Positions 18,164-27,852 of a DNA stretch of 64,000 bases are shown in pieces. Source of the stretch: Campylobacter concisus (GTDB lineage: Bacteria > Campylobacterota > Campylobacteria > Campylobacterales > Campylobacteraceae); contig NZ_CP049272.1 in assembly GCF_003048775.2 (NCBI RefSeq), positions 496,001-560,000 on the forward strand, given 5' to 3'. Positions within the stretch are counted from its first letter, which is position 1. The number at the start of each line of letters is the position of its first letter. The position numbers were made by a program, and so were the translations under genes. The notes below the pieces were generated by a model. It saw only the letters and a program-made list of their open reading frames with translations, was not told the DNA's origin and ran no database searches.

Positions 18164-20341
18164 ATGTCTTTAAAAGTCAAACTGAATATAGCGGGAATGA
18201 GCTGCGTAAACTGCTCAAATGCTATCGAAAAGGTTTCAAAAAAGATAGATGGAGTACTTGAAGCAAATGTAAATTTTGCAAACGCAAGCGGCGAGTTTAT
18301 CCTAAAAGATGCTAGTGTGCGTGAAATTTTAGAGCAAAAGATAAAGAAGCTTGGCTACTTTGTAGCAACTGATATTGATGAGTTTGAAGCAAAAAGAAAA
18401 GCTCACATTAGAAATATTAGAAATAAATTTATATTTGCATTTATTGCAAGTATCGTAATAATGGCACTTGAGATGTTCGCGCCTCACAGCATGCTAGTAA
18501 ATTTAGTTATGCTAGCTTTGGCATTTTTAGTTCTTATTTTTAGCGGCAAAGGCTTTTTTACTCACGCCTACGAAGCGGTAAAAAATAGAAATTACGATAT
18601 GAATGTGCTTGTCGCTCTTGGAAGTGGCAGTGCATTTTTATACTCGCTTTTTGTGGTGATCTTTTCAAATTTCATCCCAGATGATCTAAAAAATGTCTAT
18701 GTCTCAGGCGTAGCGATGATAATAGCTTTTGTGCTTCTTGGCAAGTATCTTGAAGAGCGTTCAAAGGCAAAAGCAGGGGATTATCTAAAGAGACTACTTA
18801 AAATTTCTCCAAAAACCGCATTTTTGCTTATGCCAGATGGGAGAAGCAAAGAAGTACCAGTAAATGAGCTAAAAATAGGTGATATCGTCGTTGTAAAGAA
18901 TGGCTACAATGTTCCATGTGACGGTGTGATAGTGCAAGGTGGAGCTGAAATCGATGCTTCGATGCTAACGGGCGAGAGCCTGCCGGTTTATAAAGAGGTG
19001 GGCGACAATGTATTTGCAGGCACATTAAATACAAATGGCTACATAAGCGTCAAGATGACAAAAAGCTCGTTTGAAAGCTTGTTGTCTCAAATTTTAAGCT
19101 TACTAAATGATGCTAGTACAAAAAAAATGCCAATAGGCAGGCTTGCTGATAAGATAGCAAATATCTTTGTGCCAAGCGTGGTGGCAATATCAGTGCTCAC
19201 GTTTTTAGCTTGGATCATTTTTGATGGAAATTTTGCTTATGCGATCTCTTGTGCGATCTGCGTTTTAATAATCTCATGCCCATGCGCTCTTGGACTTGCT
19301 ACGCCAATAGCAATAGTAAGCTCGCTTGCACGTGGTGCAAAAGCTGGAATTTTAGTAAAAAACCCAGAAGTTTTAGAGCTAATAAAAGATGCTAAATTTG
19401 TAGCATTTGACAAAACTGGTACGCTTAGCAAAGGGCAAATCAGCGTCAAAAGCTCAAATTTAAGTGAGCAAGATTTAGCACTTATCGCTTCTGCTGAAAA
19501 TTTAAGCGAGCATCTCATCTCAAAAGCTATCGTTAGATATGCAAAGCAAAAATGCATAAATTTACAAAAGTTAAATGGTAAATTTCAAAATATCGTTGGG
19601 CAAGGCATCATTTATGAAGATGAGAATAATCAGATAATAATAGGCAACGAAAAGCTGCTTTTGGCAAATGAAGTTAGTTTAAATCTGGATGAAAGTAAAG
19701 CTATAAAAGAGGCTACAAACGATGGAAGTGGCGTCATACTTTGTGCTATAAATAAAAAATTTGTTGGTTTTTTAACGCTTAGTGATGAGCTAAAAGACGA
19801 AGCGAGCGATGTTATAAATGAGCTTACAAGTCTAAATTTACAAAGTGTGATCCTCTCAGGCGATGACGAGAAAGTAGTTGCAAGTATCGCCAAGAAGCTA
19901 AATGTAAGCAAATATCACGCAAATATGTTGCCTGAAGATAAATTTAATGAGATAAAAGAGCTTGCAAATCACGGTGGCGTTATCTTTGTTGGAGATGGCG
20001 TAAATGATTCACCATCGCTTAAAGGGGCAAGTGTTGGTATCGCTATGAACTCGGGCTCAGATATAGCAAAAGGTGCTGGAGATATCGTGCTTGTTAAAAA
20101 TGATTTGCGTGGCGTGACCGGGCTAGTTAGACTGGCAAATGCTACTATGGCAAACATAAAAGAAAATTTATTTTGGGCGTTTATGTATAACGCTATTTGT
20201 ATCCCAGTGGCTGCTGGCGTGCTTTACCCAGTCTTTGGACTACTTTTAAGCCCGGTTTATGGCTCAATGGCAATGTGTCTTAGCTCTGTTACTGTCGTTT
20301 TAAACGCACTTAGACTTAGATATCTACGACTTAAGGATTAA
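18164..20341 (+). CDS. copA: Copper-exporting P1B-type ATPase
   Basis: 725 residues. One N-terminal HMA domain (GMSCVNC, Cys14 and Cys17), eight membrane helices, the TGES actuator motif, the CPC metal site at Cys372-Cys374 within CPCALGLATP, the phosphorylated aspartate D416 in DKTGT, and GDGVNDSPSL. The last helices contain NAICIPVAAGVLYP and MCLSSVTVVLNALRLR, the pattern of Cu(I) exporters rather than Zn/Cd pumps. It exports cytoplasmic copper at the cost of ATP. The gene lies immediately after the chaperone gene. Confidence 0.95.
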   Translation: MSLKVKLNIAGMSCVNCSNAIEKVSKKIDGVLEANVNFANASGEFILKDASVREILEQKIKKLGYFVATDIDEFEAKRKAHIRNIRNKFIFAFIASIVIMALEMFAPHSMLVNLVMLALAFLVLIFSGKGFFTHAYEAVKNRNYDMNVLVALGSGSAFLYSLFVVIFSNFIPDDLKNVYVSGVAMIIAFVLLGKYLEERSKAKAGDYLKRLLKISPKTAFLLMPDGRSKEVPVNELKIGDIVVVKNGYNVPCDGVIVQGGAEIDASMLTGESLPVYKEVGDNVFAGTLNTNGYISVKMTKSSFESLLSQILSLLNDASTKKMPIGRLADKIANIFVPSVVAISVLTFLAWIIFDGNFAYAISCAICVLIISCPCALGLATPIAIVSSLARGAKAGILVKNPEVLELIKDAKFVAFDKTGTLSKGQISVKSSNLSEQDLALIASAENLSEHLISKAIVRYAKQKCINLQKLNGKFQNIVGQGIIYEDENNQIIIGNEKLLLANEVSLNLDESKAIKEATNDGSGVILCAINKKFVGFLTLSDELKDEASDVINELTSLNLQSVILSGDDEKVVASIAKKLNVSKYHANMLPEDKFNEIKELANHGGVIFVGDGVNDSPSLKGASVGIAMNSGSDIAKGAGDIVLVKNDLRGVTGLVRLANATMANIKENLFWAFMYNAICIPVAAGVLYPVFGLLLSPVYGSMAMCLSSVTVVLNALRLRYLRLKD

Positions 20342-20344
20342 AAT

Positions 20345-20884
20345 TTGAGACTTGGAGAACTTTATAGTGTTGTGGCGGCTGCGCTTGCTACAAATTTTAG
20401 TGGCATTTTAGATGTTTCATCTTTTATGCGTATCAAAAAGACAAATGCGTGGATAACGCAGACAAATAGCGAAGCAAATAAAAAAGGCAATGAGCTTTAT
20501 GCCAAATTTATCAAAGATGAAAGTAGTGCTGTTTTATGTGACGATTTTGTCATTTTAAAGTCAAAATTTGAGGCGAGCTACTATTTTTCATCTGCAAAAG
20601 ATGATTTAGCCCAATTTTATAAGGCTATAAATTTTCAGCCAAAAATTGGCGAGGTTGATAGCATCTCAAATCAGCTAATTTTAATAGCAAATATTTTAAA
20701 AAGCGAAGCATCTAAAGAGTCTATGAAGCTTCTTGCAGCTTTTAGTGTCTCATTTTTCTTGCCTTATGCTAAACAGCTCTCAAAAGATATCCAAAAAGAC
20801 GCGACTAGCAATTTTTATAAATCAATGGGATATTTTTTAGAGGATTTTTGCTTGGTTTTAGAAACTATTATTGGTAAGGCTTAG
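20345..20884 (+). CDS. Hypothetical helical protein, possibly TorD-like
   Basis: 179 residues from a TTG start three bases after the copA stop. Almost entirely helical, no signal peptide. The C-terminal part (SFFLPYAKQLSKDI followed by FYKSMGYFLEDF) resembles the end of TorD/DmsD-type chaperones, where an F-x-x-x-[HY]-L segment precedes FY-x-x-x-x-x-FL. The centre (SNQLILIANILKSE) would correspond to the D-H-x-x-x-E-L-x-F-L region, but the key D/H residues are not clearly present. TorD-like is therefore a suggestion. Its place behind copA may hint at help for a copper- or molybdenum-linked enzyme. Confidence 0.55.
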   Translation: MRLGELYSVVAAALATNFSGILDVSSFMRIKKTNAWITQTNSEANKKGNELYAKFIKDESSAVLCDDFVILKSKFEASYYFSSAKDDLAQFYKAINFQPKIGEVDSISNQLILIANILKSEASKESMKLLAAFSVSFFLPYAKQLSKDIQKDATSNFYKSMGYFLEDFCLVLETIIGKA

Positions 20885-20894
20885 TTTTAAGCCT
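20877..20894. terminator. Small hairpin across two convergent stop codons
   Basis: AGGCTTA-GTTT-TAAGCCT, a perfect 7-bp stem that contains both stop codons of the convergent genes. There is no clear T-run on either side, so termination strength is uncertain. Confidence 0.4.
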
Positions 20895-21276
20895 GTGCCA
20901 TTTCTATCATTTGAGTTTTAATGCTTAAAATGTTATTTTGGATAGCTGACTGCTCTAAATTTAAGTAATGAAGCATTTGCATAGAGTTACGATCTTTTAG
21001 GCTTTGGATGCTTGAAATTTGATGCGAAATATCTAGCTTTTGATCTTGTAATTTTTCTAAGTCTTTTTGTAACTGTATGGCACTCGCTTTATTAATAATT
21101 ATAGGGGAAATTTTAGCATCTTCTCTTTGTTCTACATGTACTTCATTGCTTCTAACAATATCTTTCTTGTCATAGCCAGAAGATACTAGCATGCTTGTTT
21201 TTGAGCTATTTGAAGAGATAGATGTATAGCCATCATGATAGAAAATATTTGAGTTCATATTTGCATCTATTTGCAT
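20887..21276 (-). CDS. Hypothetical coiled-coil protein
   Basis: 129 residues; the ATG at 21276 follows AGAGGAAGGATG. No signal peptide or membrane segment. The first ~60 residues are Ser/Asn-rich and polar (SISSNSSKTS). Residues ~65-125 form heptad-like helices (LQKDLEKLQDQKLDISHQISSI), probably a two-helix coiled coil. I recognise no family. The composition resembles small flagellar or secretion-associated proteins, but nothing in the neighbourhood supports that. It stands alone, tail to tail with the copA unit. Confidence 0.6.
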   Translation of the reverse strand: MQIDANMNSNIFYHDGYTSISSNSSKTSMLVSSGYDKKDIVRSNEVHVEQREDAKISPIIINKASAIQLQKDLEKLQDQKLDISHQISSIQSLKDRNSMQMLHYLNLEQSAIQNNILSIKTQMIEMAQA

Positions 21277-21481
21277 ATCATCCTTCCTCTTATAGATTAT
21301 TTTTATTTTAAACTATATTCAATAGAAAATTAAAATAGTTTTTAAAAAGTTATATTTTGAATTATATTTCTATATCCTTAAAGATAAATTATATTTATAA
21401 CTTTTTTGCAACTTTATAGTTAAAATACCCAGTTAAGTGCTATTTTGTTAAAATCACGTAAAACTAATTAAAGGCAAAGCT

Positions 21482-22894
21482 ATGAAAGAAGAGAAAAACG
21501 CACACAAAAAGATGTGGGAGGGTAGATTTAGCGAGGCTAGCTCGAAGCTACTTGAGGAATTTAATGCCTCTATAAATTTTGATAAAAATCTTTTTGAAGA
21601 GGATATTGCTGGAAGTAAGGCTCACGCAAAGATGCTTGGAATTTGTGGAATTTTGAAAAAAGATGAGTCAGAAGCGATCATAAAGGGGCTTGATGAGGTT
21701 TTATCTGAGATAAGAGCAGGTAAATTTGAGTTTAAGTTAGAAGATGAAGATATACATATGGCAGTTGAGAAGCGCCTTAGCCAGATCATCGGAGCTGAGC
21801 TTGGTGGTAGATTGCACACAGCTAGAAGCAGAAACGACCAAGTCGCGCTTGATTTTAAATTTTATGTTTTGAAGAAAAATTTAGAAATTTCTTCATGTAT
21901 AAAAGAGCTCATCGCCACGCTTACAAATTTGGCAAAAAACCATAAAGATACACTAATGCCAGGCTACACACATCTTCAACACGCTCAGCCAGTAAGCCTT
22001 AGCTATCACTTGCTAGCATATGCATTTATGTTTAAAAGAGATTTTGAGCGTTTTGTTAGCTCATATGAGCGAAATAATCTAAGTCCGCTTGGCTCAGCAG
22101 CCCTTGCAGGCACACCTCATAAGATAGATAGAACTATCGTTGCAAGCGAGCTTGGCTTTGCAGGCTGCACGCAAAATGCGATGGATAGCGTGAGCGACCG
22201 TGACTTTGCGCTGGAAATTTTATTTAACATTAGCGTTTTTATGATGCACGCTTCTAGGCTTTGCGAGGAGCTTATACTTTGGAGCTCACAAGAATTTGGC
22301 TTTGTAAGCATCAGTGACGCTTATAGCACGGGCAGCTCCATAATGCCTCAAAAGAAAAATCCAGACGTTGCTGAGCTCATACGCGGTAAAACTGGGCGTG
22401 TAAATGGAAATTTGGTAGCGTTACTAACCACGATGAAAGGCCTGCCACTTGCTTACAATAAAGATATGCAAGAAGATAAAGAGGGCGTGTTTGACAGCGT
22501 ATCTACTATTTTAAGCTCAGCTATCATCCTAAATGAGATGATAAAAACAGCTAAATTTAACGAAAAAAACATGCTAAAAGCGACAAAAACTGGGCATCTA
22601 AGTGCGACTGATTTGGCGGATTATCTAGTGCGTGAGAAAAATATCCCATTTAGGACAGCTCACTTTATAGTTGGTAAAGCTGTTGCAAAGGCTGAAAGCT
22701 TGGGGCTTGATTTGAGTGAATTAAACGAAGAGCAGCTAAAAAGTGTGGATGAAAATTTAGATGCAAATGCTATTAAATTTTTAGATCTTCACGCTTCAAA
22801 AGAGGCTCGCACTTCAAAAGGCGGCACGGCAAATAAAAGCGTTGATGAGCAGATAGAAATTTTAGATTACTGGCTTAAGAAAAAAGAGTTATAA
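21482..22894 (+). CDS. argH: Argininosuccinate lyase
   Basis: 470 residues, full length. It cleaves argininosuccinate to arginine and fumarate, the last step of arginine synthesis. The fumarase/aspartase superfamily signature [12 protein letters not shown] is at about residue 280, with TARSRNDQ near residue 113 and HLQHAQP near residue 160 containing the catalytic histidine region. The ATG at 21482 follows AAAGGCAAAGCT. In C. jejuni argH also follows the pckA neighbourhood; here the two are separated by the dctA to copA block. Confidence 0.96.
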   Translation: MKEEKNAHKKMWEGRFSEASSKLLEEFNASINFDKNLFEEDIAGSKAHAKMLGICGILKKDESEAIIKGLDEVLSEIRAGKFEFKLEDEDIHMAVEKRLSQIIGAELGGRLHTARSRNDQVALDFKFYVLKKNLEISSCIKELIATLTNLAKNHKDTLMPGYTHLQHAQPVSLSYHLLAYAFMFKRDFERFVSSYERNNLSPLGSAALAGTPHKIDRTIVASELGFAGCTQNAMDSVSDRDFALEILFNISVFMMHASRLCEELILWSSQEFGFVSISDAYSTGSSIMPQKKNPDVAELIRGKTGRVNGNLVALLTTMKGLPLAYNKDMQEDKEGVFDSVSTILSSAIILNEMIKTAKFNEKNMLKATKTGHLSATDLADYLVREKNIPFRTAHFIVGKAVAKAESLGLDLSELNEEQLKSVDENLDANAIKFLDLHASKEARTSKGGTANKSVDEQIEILDYWLKKKEL

Positions 22895-22928
22895 TTACGC
22901 AAAATCTACAAATTTTAAAGGATGAAAA

Positions 22929-24011
22929 ATGTTTTTTGATGGCAAGAATAAAGAGCTTTCTAGTAAAAATGAAGCTTTAGAGAGAGAAAATGAAGCTTTA
23001 AAGGCTGAAATTTTAGCACTTAAAGAGGAGCTAAAAAACGTTAAAACTTGCGAGCCAAAAGAGCAAGCTAAGGATAAGCAAGAGGCTGTAAATTTATTGC
23101 TTTCAAGTTATCAAGATGGTATAAATTTCTTGCAATTAACAATGGAAGAAAACCTAAAAATGCTTGAAAGTATAAATGGACTAAATGAAAAGACTTTCAA
23201 AGAGACTGGCGAACTCAAGTCGCAAACGGCTGAAATTTTAAACTCGATCGAGCAAGTAAGCCAGATGAGTAATGACCTTTCAAATGACGCTTCTTCGCTT
23301 GATGGAAGCGTAAATTCGATTGTTGAGATTATAAATCTAATTAAAGATATCTCAGATCAGACAAATTTACTAGCTCTAAATGCTGCGATCGAGGCGGCCC
23401 GTGCTGGTGAGCATGGACGAGGTTTTGCTGTCGTGGCAGATGAGGTTAGAAAGCTAGCCGAGCGCACTCAAAAAGCGACACTTGAAGTAGAAGTAAATAT
23501 AAATGGCCTTAAGCAAAGTGCGAACACGATGATCGAAATGAGTGAGAATTTCTCAAAAATTTCTGCAAACGCTATGAAAATTTTAGGTGGATTTGAAGGA
23601 AATATCTCAAGCGTAAACGCAAATACGCAAAATATCCTAAATCAGGCTCTAAATGTTACAAATGAAGTCTATGTAAGCAATGGAAAAATAGATCATATAA
23701 ATATGAAGCTAAATGGATATAGAGGTGTGCTTTTAAATGAGTTTAATAAGATTCAAGATGTTCATGAGTGTAGATTTGGCAAATGGTATGAAAAAGATGT
23801 GAAAAATACTCTTGTAAAAGATGCCAAAATTCTCTCAAGTATCGCAGCTCATCATGAAAATGTTCATCATGGACTAGAAAAAGCGATGGTTATTTTTGCT
23901 GATAAAGACAAAGGAAATCTACCTGGCGTTGAAATATTAAAAGATGTCGAAAACTCAAGTAAAGTAGGTTTTGAAGAGTTGCTTGAAGCTATTAAGTCTG
24001 CAAGAAAATAA
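22929..24011 (+). CDS. Cytoplasmic methyl-accepting chemotaxis protein with CZB zinc domain
   Basis: 360 residues without a membrane segment. Residues 1-50 are a charged coiled coil and about 50-240 the signalling domain, with the hairpin tip around [26 protein letters not shown]. The C-terminal 100 residues are a chemoreceptor zinc-binding domain: a His before the CRFGKWYE core, then HHENVHH. CZB domains tune receptors by zinc and can sense oxidants such as hypochlorite through the zinc cysteine. It would signal to CheA/CheW in the cytoplasm. It starts 34 bp after argH with AAAGGATG, and a bidirectional terminator follows. Confidence 0.9.
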   Translation: MFFDGKNKELSSKNEALERENEALKAEILALKEELKNVKTCEPKEQAKDKQEAVNLLLSSYQDGINFLQLTMEENLKMLESINGLNEKTFKETGELKSQTAEILNSIEQVSQMSNDLSNDASSLDGSVNSIVEIINLIKDISDQTNLLALNAAIEAARAGEHGRGFAVVADEVRKLAERTQKATLEVEVNINGLKQSANTMIEMSENFSKISANAMKILGGFEGNISSVNANTQNILNQALNVTNEVYVSNGKIDHINMKLNGYRGVLLNEFNKIQDVHECRFGKWYEKDVKNTLVKDAKILSSIAAHHENVHHGLEKAMVIFADKDKGNLPGVEILKDVENSSKVGFEELLEAIKSARK

Positions 24012-24043
24012 AATTTTAGACTCAGGCTTTGAGTCTAAAATTT
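24011..24043. terminator. Bidirectional terminator
   Basis: AAATTTTAGACTCA and its exact complement TGAGTCTAAAATTT form a 14-bp stem around GGCTT, between the convergent chemoreceptor and HIT genes. The A- and T-rich ends serve both strands. Confidence 0.8.
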
Positions 24044-24051
24044 AGAAGTTA

Positions 24052-24405
24052 TTAAAATGTGCTTTGTGGATCAGCTACGCCTTCGCTCCAGCCAAGCTTC
24101 GCTCCGCCAAGTAGGTGAAAGTGTAGATGCATAACTTCTTGACCGCCGTTTTCACCGCAGTTTGTTATGAGGCGGTATCCGCTCTTATCAACGCCCATTA
24201 AGGTCGCTACTTCTTGGATAAATTTTGTCATCTCTCCCATTAAAATCGGATCCATCTCTTGGAAATTTTTATAGTGTTTTTTTGGGATGATTAGGATATG
24301 GATAGGTGCTTTTGGATTTATATCGTTAAAAGCTAGAAATTTCTCGCTTTCAAGCACTTTGTTACAAGGGATTTCGCCAGCTACGATCTTTTCAAATATG
24401 GTCAT
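24052..24405 (-). CDS. HIT family nucleotide hydrolase/transferase
   Basis: 117 residues from the ATG at 24405, six bases after AGGAG. An in-frame start eight codons upstream lacks a site. The histidine triad HLHFHLLGG is near residue 100, with the usual FLAFNDINPKAPIHILIIPKKHY region. HIT proteins hydrolyse phosphoramidate and related nucleotide bonds, such as AMP-lysine or adenosine phosphoramidate; the exact substrate is unknown. It is divergent from pheS, an arrangement that I recall also in C. jejuni. Confidence 0.92.
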   Translation of the reverse strand: MTIFEKIVAGEIPCNKVLESEKFLAFNDINPKAPIHILIIPKKHYKNFQEMDPILMGEMTKFIQEVATLMGVDKSGYRLITNCGENGGQEVMHLHFHLLGGAKLGWSEGVADPQSTF

Positions 24406-24523
24406 TTTAGCTCCTTTGAAATTTTGCAAAATTATATCAAAGTGTGCTTAAATTTCGTGCTCTTTATCTTGATTTTAACTCTTTTTCTATAAAATCGACT
24501 CAAAAATTTATAAAGGCAAAAAA

Positions 24524-25519
24524 TTGCAAGATTTCGTTAATAAAATCAAAAATGAAATTTCAACGCTTGACGATCTTGAGAAGGTTAGGGTAGAAATTTT
24601 TGGCAAAAAGGGCATCTTGGCGCAAGGTTTTGCAAAGCTAAAAGAGCTAGGCGAAGATGAGAAAAAGGAATTTGCAGCAAATTTAAATAAGCAAAGAGAT
24701 GAGCTTGGCGCGCTAATAGAAGCTAAAAAAGCTGAGCTTAGCGAGCAAGAGATAGATAACAAAATGAAAAAAGAAGCCGCTGATATCACGCTATTTAATG
24801 AGCCTATTGCTAGCGGGGCACTTCATCCTGTGATGGCTACGATGGATAAGATAATTGAATACTTTTTGGCTCTAAATTTCTCGCTCGAGACCGGACCACT
24901 AATAGAAGATGATTTTCACAACTTTGAAGCGCTAAATTTACCAAAATACCACCCAGCAAGGGATATGCAAGATACATTTTACCTAGATGATTTTAGACTT
25001 TTAAGGACGCATACGAGCCCAGTTCAGGTGCGAACTATGCTAAGCCAAAAGCCGCCTATCCGCATGATAGCGCCAGGCACCGTCTTTAGACGTGATATGG
25101 ATTTAACGCATACACCGATGTTTCACCAGGTCGAGGGTCTTGTAGTAGAGGATGCCGAAAAAGTTAGCTTTGCAAATTTAAAATCAATGCTTGAGGGCTT
25201 TTTAAAGCACATGTTTGGCGACGTTGAAGTGCGTTTTCGCCCTAGCTTCTTTCCATTTACGGAGCCTAGCGCAGAGGTTGATATTAGTTGTATATTCTGC
25301 CATGGCAAGGGCTGCAGGGTGTGCAAGCAGACTACTTGGCTTGAGGTACTTGGATGTGGTGTCGTTGATCCAAATGTATTTAAGGCGGTTGGCTATAAAA
25401 ATGTAAGTGGATACGCCTTTGGCCTTGGCGTTGAGAGATTTGCGATGTTGCTTCATAGAGTGCCTGATCTAAGGTCGCTTTTTGAGGGAGATTTAAGATT
25501 GTTGGAGCAGTTTAAATGA
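24524..25519 (+). CDS. pheS: Phenylalanine--tRNA ligase alpha subunit
   Basis: 331 residues from a TTG start preceded by AAAGG. The N-terminal coiled-coil arm (residues 1-85) binds tRNA. The class II catalytic core carries motif 2 ([12 protein letters not shown], then PGTVFRRD) and motif 3 ([10 protein letters not shown]). The Phe pocket segment FTEPSAEVD and a [13 protein letters not shown] cysteine cluster, as in many bacterial PheS proteins, are visible. The stop overlaps the pheT ATG (ATGA), giving coupled synthesis of the two subunits of the heterotetramer. Confidence 0.96.
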   Translation: MQDFVNKIKNEISTLDDLEKVRVEIFGKKGILAQGFAKLKELGEDEKKEFAANLNKQRDELGALIEAKKAELSEQEIDNKMKKEAADITLFNEPIASGALHPVMATMDKIIEYFLALNFSLETGPLIEDDFHNFEALNLPKYHPARDMQDTFYLDDFRLLRTHTSPVQVRTMLSQKPPIRMIAPGTVFRRDMDLTHTPMFHQVEGLVVEDAEKVSFANLKSMLEGFLKHMFGDVEVRFRPSFFPFTEPSAEVDISCIFCHGKGCRVCKQTTWLEVLGCGVVDPNVFKAVGYKNVSGYAFGLGVERFAMLLHRVPDLRSLFEGDLRLLEQFK

Positions 25520-27852
25520 TAATTTCAAAGCATTGGTTAAACGAGTGGATCGACCTTAGCGACGTTAGTGGCGAGACACTTTCAAAGACATTAAATTCTA
25601 TCGGGCTAGAGGTTGATAGCTATAAAGAGATAAATTTACCAAAGAGTATTGTGGTTGGCTACATAAAAAGTAGAGAAAAGCACCCAGATGCTGATAAACT
25701 AAGCATTTGTCAAGTGGATGTTGGTGGAGAGACGCTTCAGATCGTGTGTGGGGCTAAAAACGTTGAAGCTGGCCAGTTTGTGCCAGTTGCACTTATTGGC
25801 ACGACTATGCCAAATGGTCTTGAGATAAAAAAAGCAAAACTAAGAGGTATCGAGTCAAGTGGCATGATCTGCTCTTCAAGTGAGCTGGGACTTCCAAAGG
25901 TGAATGATGGAATTTTACCACTTGATGAGAGCATCGGCAAGCTAAAACTTGGTACAAGCCTTAGTGAATTTGAGGTATTTAAAGATACGATAATCGAAGT
26001 TGATGTCACAGCAAACAGAGGCGATTGCCAAAATTTACATGGCATTGCAAGAGAAATTTGTGCAGCGCTTGATCTAAATATGAAAGATAGCCACGAAGAC
26101 GATGAGAGCGAAAATTTACTAGGTATTGGCAGAATAGCTTCTGTGCGAGCAGAGGATAAAGTAAATGGGTCATTTTTATATAAGGCTTTTGAGCTAAAAG
26201 AGGGACTATATGAAAATCTAATAACTCGCATGCGTCTAGCATTAATAGAGTGCCAAAAGACAAATTTAGTTGAGAGACTGCTTGAATACGCGACATTTTG
26301 CACGGGTGTTTTATTTAGGGCTTATGATCACGCTAAACTTGTAAGTGAAGGCGAAAAGGCTGTTTTTGATATAAAAAATAGCGAAAATGGCGAATGTGTC
26401 GTTTATTGCGGGGATAAAAATTTAGGCATTGCTGGAATTTACCAAAGTGACGTAGCAAGAGTAGATGAGAAGTCAAAAGTGATCTTAGTAGAAGCTAGCT
26501 ACGTAAAGCCAGATGTAGTTTCAAAAGCTATTTTTGAAAATAAAAATTTACCAAAGGGTGATCAAATTTATCGCTCAAGTCGTGGTAGCGAGCCAAATTT
26601 AGCTTATGGAGCGGATTATTTATTTAAAAGACTTGCTAATTTTAAAGATACGCTAAATCTCTTTGCTGGCTCACAGCAGTCGCTTTTAAACACCGAGCCT
26701 ATAACACTAAGCATCTCTCTTTTTGAGCTTAAAAATATGATCGGCCAAGATATTGCTAGAAATGACGTCGTTAAAATTTTAAAGAAACTTGGCTTTGAGA
26801 TCGCAGTAAATGTTGAGCAGGAGAGCTTTAATGTAAAAGTGCCGTTATTTCGCCATGATATAGTAAATTCTCACGATGTTTGTGAGGAGATCGTAAGGAT
26901 AGTAGGCATAGACAATATCGCCTCAAAACCACTAAATTTCTCTGAGAAAAATAGGCTAAATAAGACATATTTTGACTATAAAAATGCTTTAAATTTAAGG
27001 CGTAGAGCAGCTGATAATGGCTTTTTTGAAAGCGTGCACTATGTCTTTGATAGTGAGGACGAGCTTAACGAGCTAAATTTTAAACCATGCAAAGTCAAGA
27101 TACTAAATCCTATAAACAACGAGTTAAATACACTTAGGCCGACACTTGTTAATCACCTTCTAAGCTCAAGCGAGAAAAATATCAAAAACTCAAAACGCTC
27201 AGTTAGACTTTTTGAGCTTGGAGAAATTTTTGATGAAAATGCAAGCCAGGGCTTAAATTTAGGCTTTGTTGTGTCTGGACTTTTAAAAGAACCGACTCTG
27301 ATAAACGGCGCAAAGGGCGAGGAGGCAAATTTCTATGCATTCGCATCTATGGTGCAAAATGTCATAGGTAAATTTGAGCTAAAACCTTGCCAGGGCATCT
27401 CATATCTTAGTCCATACGAACAAGCACACATCTATCAAAATGGCGAAAATATTGGCTATATCGGTAGAGTTGACGCAAGAGTTGAGGCAAAGAGAGATCT
27501 GCCAAGAACTTACGTCTGCGAGATTGATTTTGCGAAGCTTAAATTTGAGCCAATTTTGGCAGTGCCTTATTCTAAATTTCAAAGCACTACAAGGGATCTT
27601 AGCCTCATCGTGCCTGAAAATTTTGAGGCTGGACAAATTTATGAGTGCATAAGAGGGCTAAACCTAAAAGAGCTAAAAGAATTTTTACCAGTTGATATTT
27701 ATAAAGATGCGAAGCTAAATGGCTCGATCAGTCTTAGCCTCAAATTTACATTCCAAGATATGGAAAAAACACTCGAGGATGATGATATAAACGCACTTAT
27801 GGATAAAATTTTAAGCGAGCTAAAAGAGAAACTAAATATCGGAATAAGATGA
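25516..27852 (+). CDS. pheT: Phenylalanine--tRNA ligase beta subunit
   Basis: 778 residues, normal length. An OB-fold tRNA-binding domain is at ~40-150 ([16 protein letters not shown]...IVCGAKNV), then B3/B4 editing (around 210-370), B5 (about 400-470), a catalytic-like module, and a C-terminal anticodon-binding FDX-ACB domain ([16 protein letters not shown]..., ending [13 protein letters not shown]). It edits Tyr-tRNAPhe and positions tRNA for PheS. Both ends overlap neighbours by 4 bp (pheS and aroA). Confidence 0.96.
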   Translation: MIISKHWLNEWIDLSDVSGETLSKTLNSIGLEVDSYKEINLPKSIVVGYIKSREKHPDADKLSICQVDVGGETLQIVCGAKNVEAGQFVPVALIGTTMPNGLEIKKAKLRGIESSGMICSSSELGLPKVNDGILPLDESIGKLKLGTSLSEFEVFKDTIIEVDVTANRGDCQNLHGIAREICAALDLNMKDSHEDDESENLLGIGRIASVRAEDKVNGSFLYKAFELKEGLYENLITRMRLALIECQKTNLVERLLEYATFCTGVLFRAYDHAKLVSEGEKAVFDIKNSENGECVVYCGDKNLGIAGIYQSDVARVDEKSKVILVEASYVKPDVVSKAIFENKNLPKGDQIYRSSRGSEPNLAYGADYLFKRLANFKDTLNLFAGSQQSLLNTEPITLSISLFELKNMIGQDIARNDVVKILKKLGFEIAVNVEQESFNVKVPLFRHDIVNSHDVCEEIVRIVGIDNIASKPLNFSEKNRLNKTYFDYKNALNLRRRAADNGFFESVHYVFDSEDELNELNFKPCKVKILNPINNELNTLRPTLVNHLLSSSEKNIKNSKRSVRLFELGEIFDENASQGLNLGFVVSGLLKEPTLINGAKGEEANFYAFASMVQNVIGKFELKPCQGISYLSPYEQAHIYQNGENIGYIGRVDARVEAKRDLPRTYVCEIDFAKLKFEPILAVPYSKFQSTTRDLSLIVPENFEAGQIYECIRGLNLKELKEFLPVDIYKDAKLNGSISLSLKFTFQDMEKTLEDDDINALMDKILSELKEKLNIGIR

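Noticed and set aside
24508..24789. Minus-strand frames inside pheS, pheT, aroA, rpsA and other genes
   Set aside because: They are Ser/Leu-rich shadows of well-supported genes, without ribosome sites or motifs.
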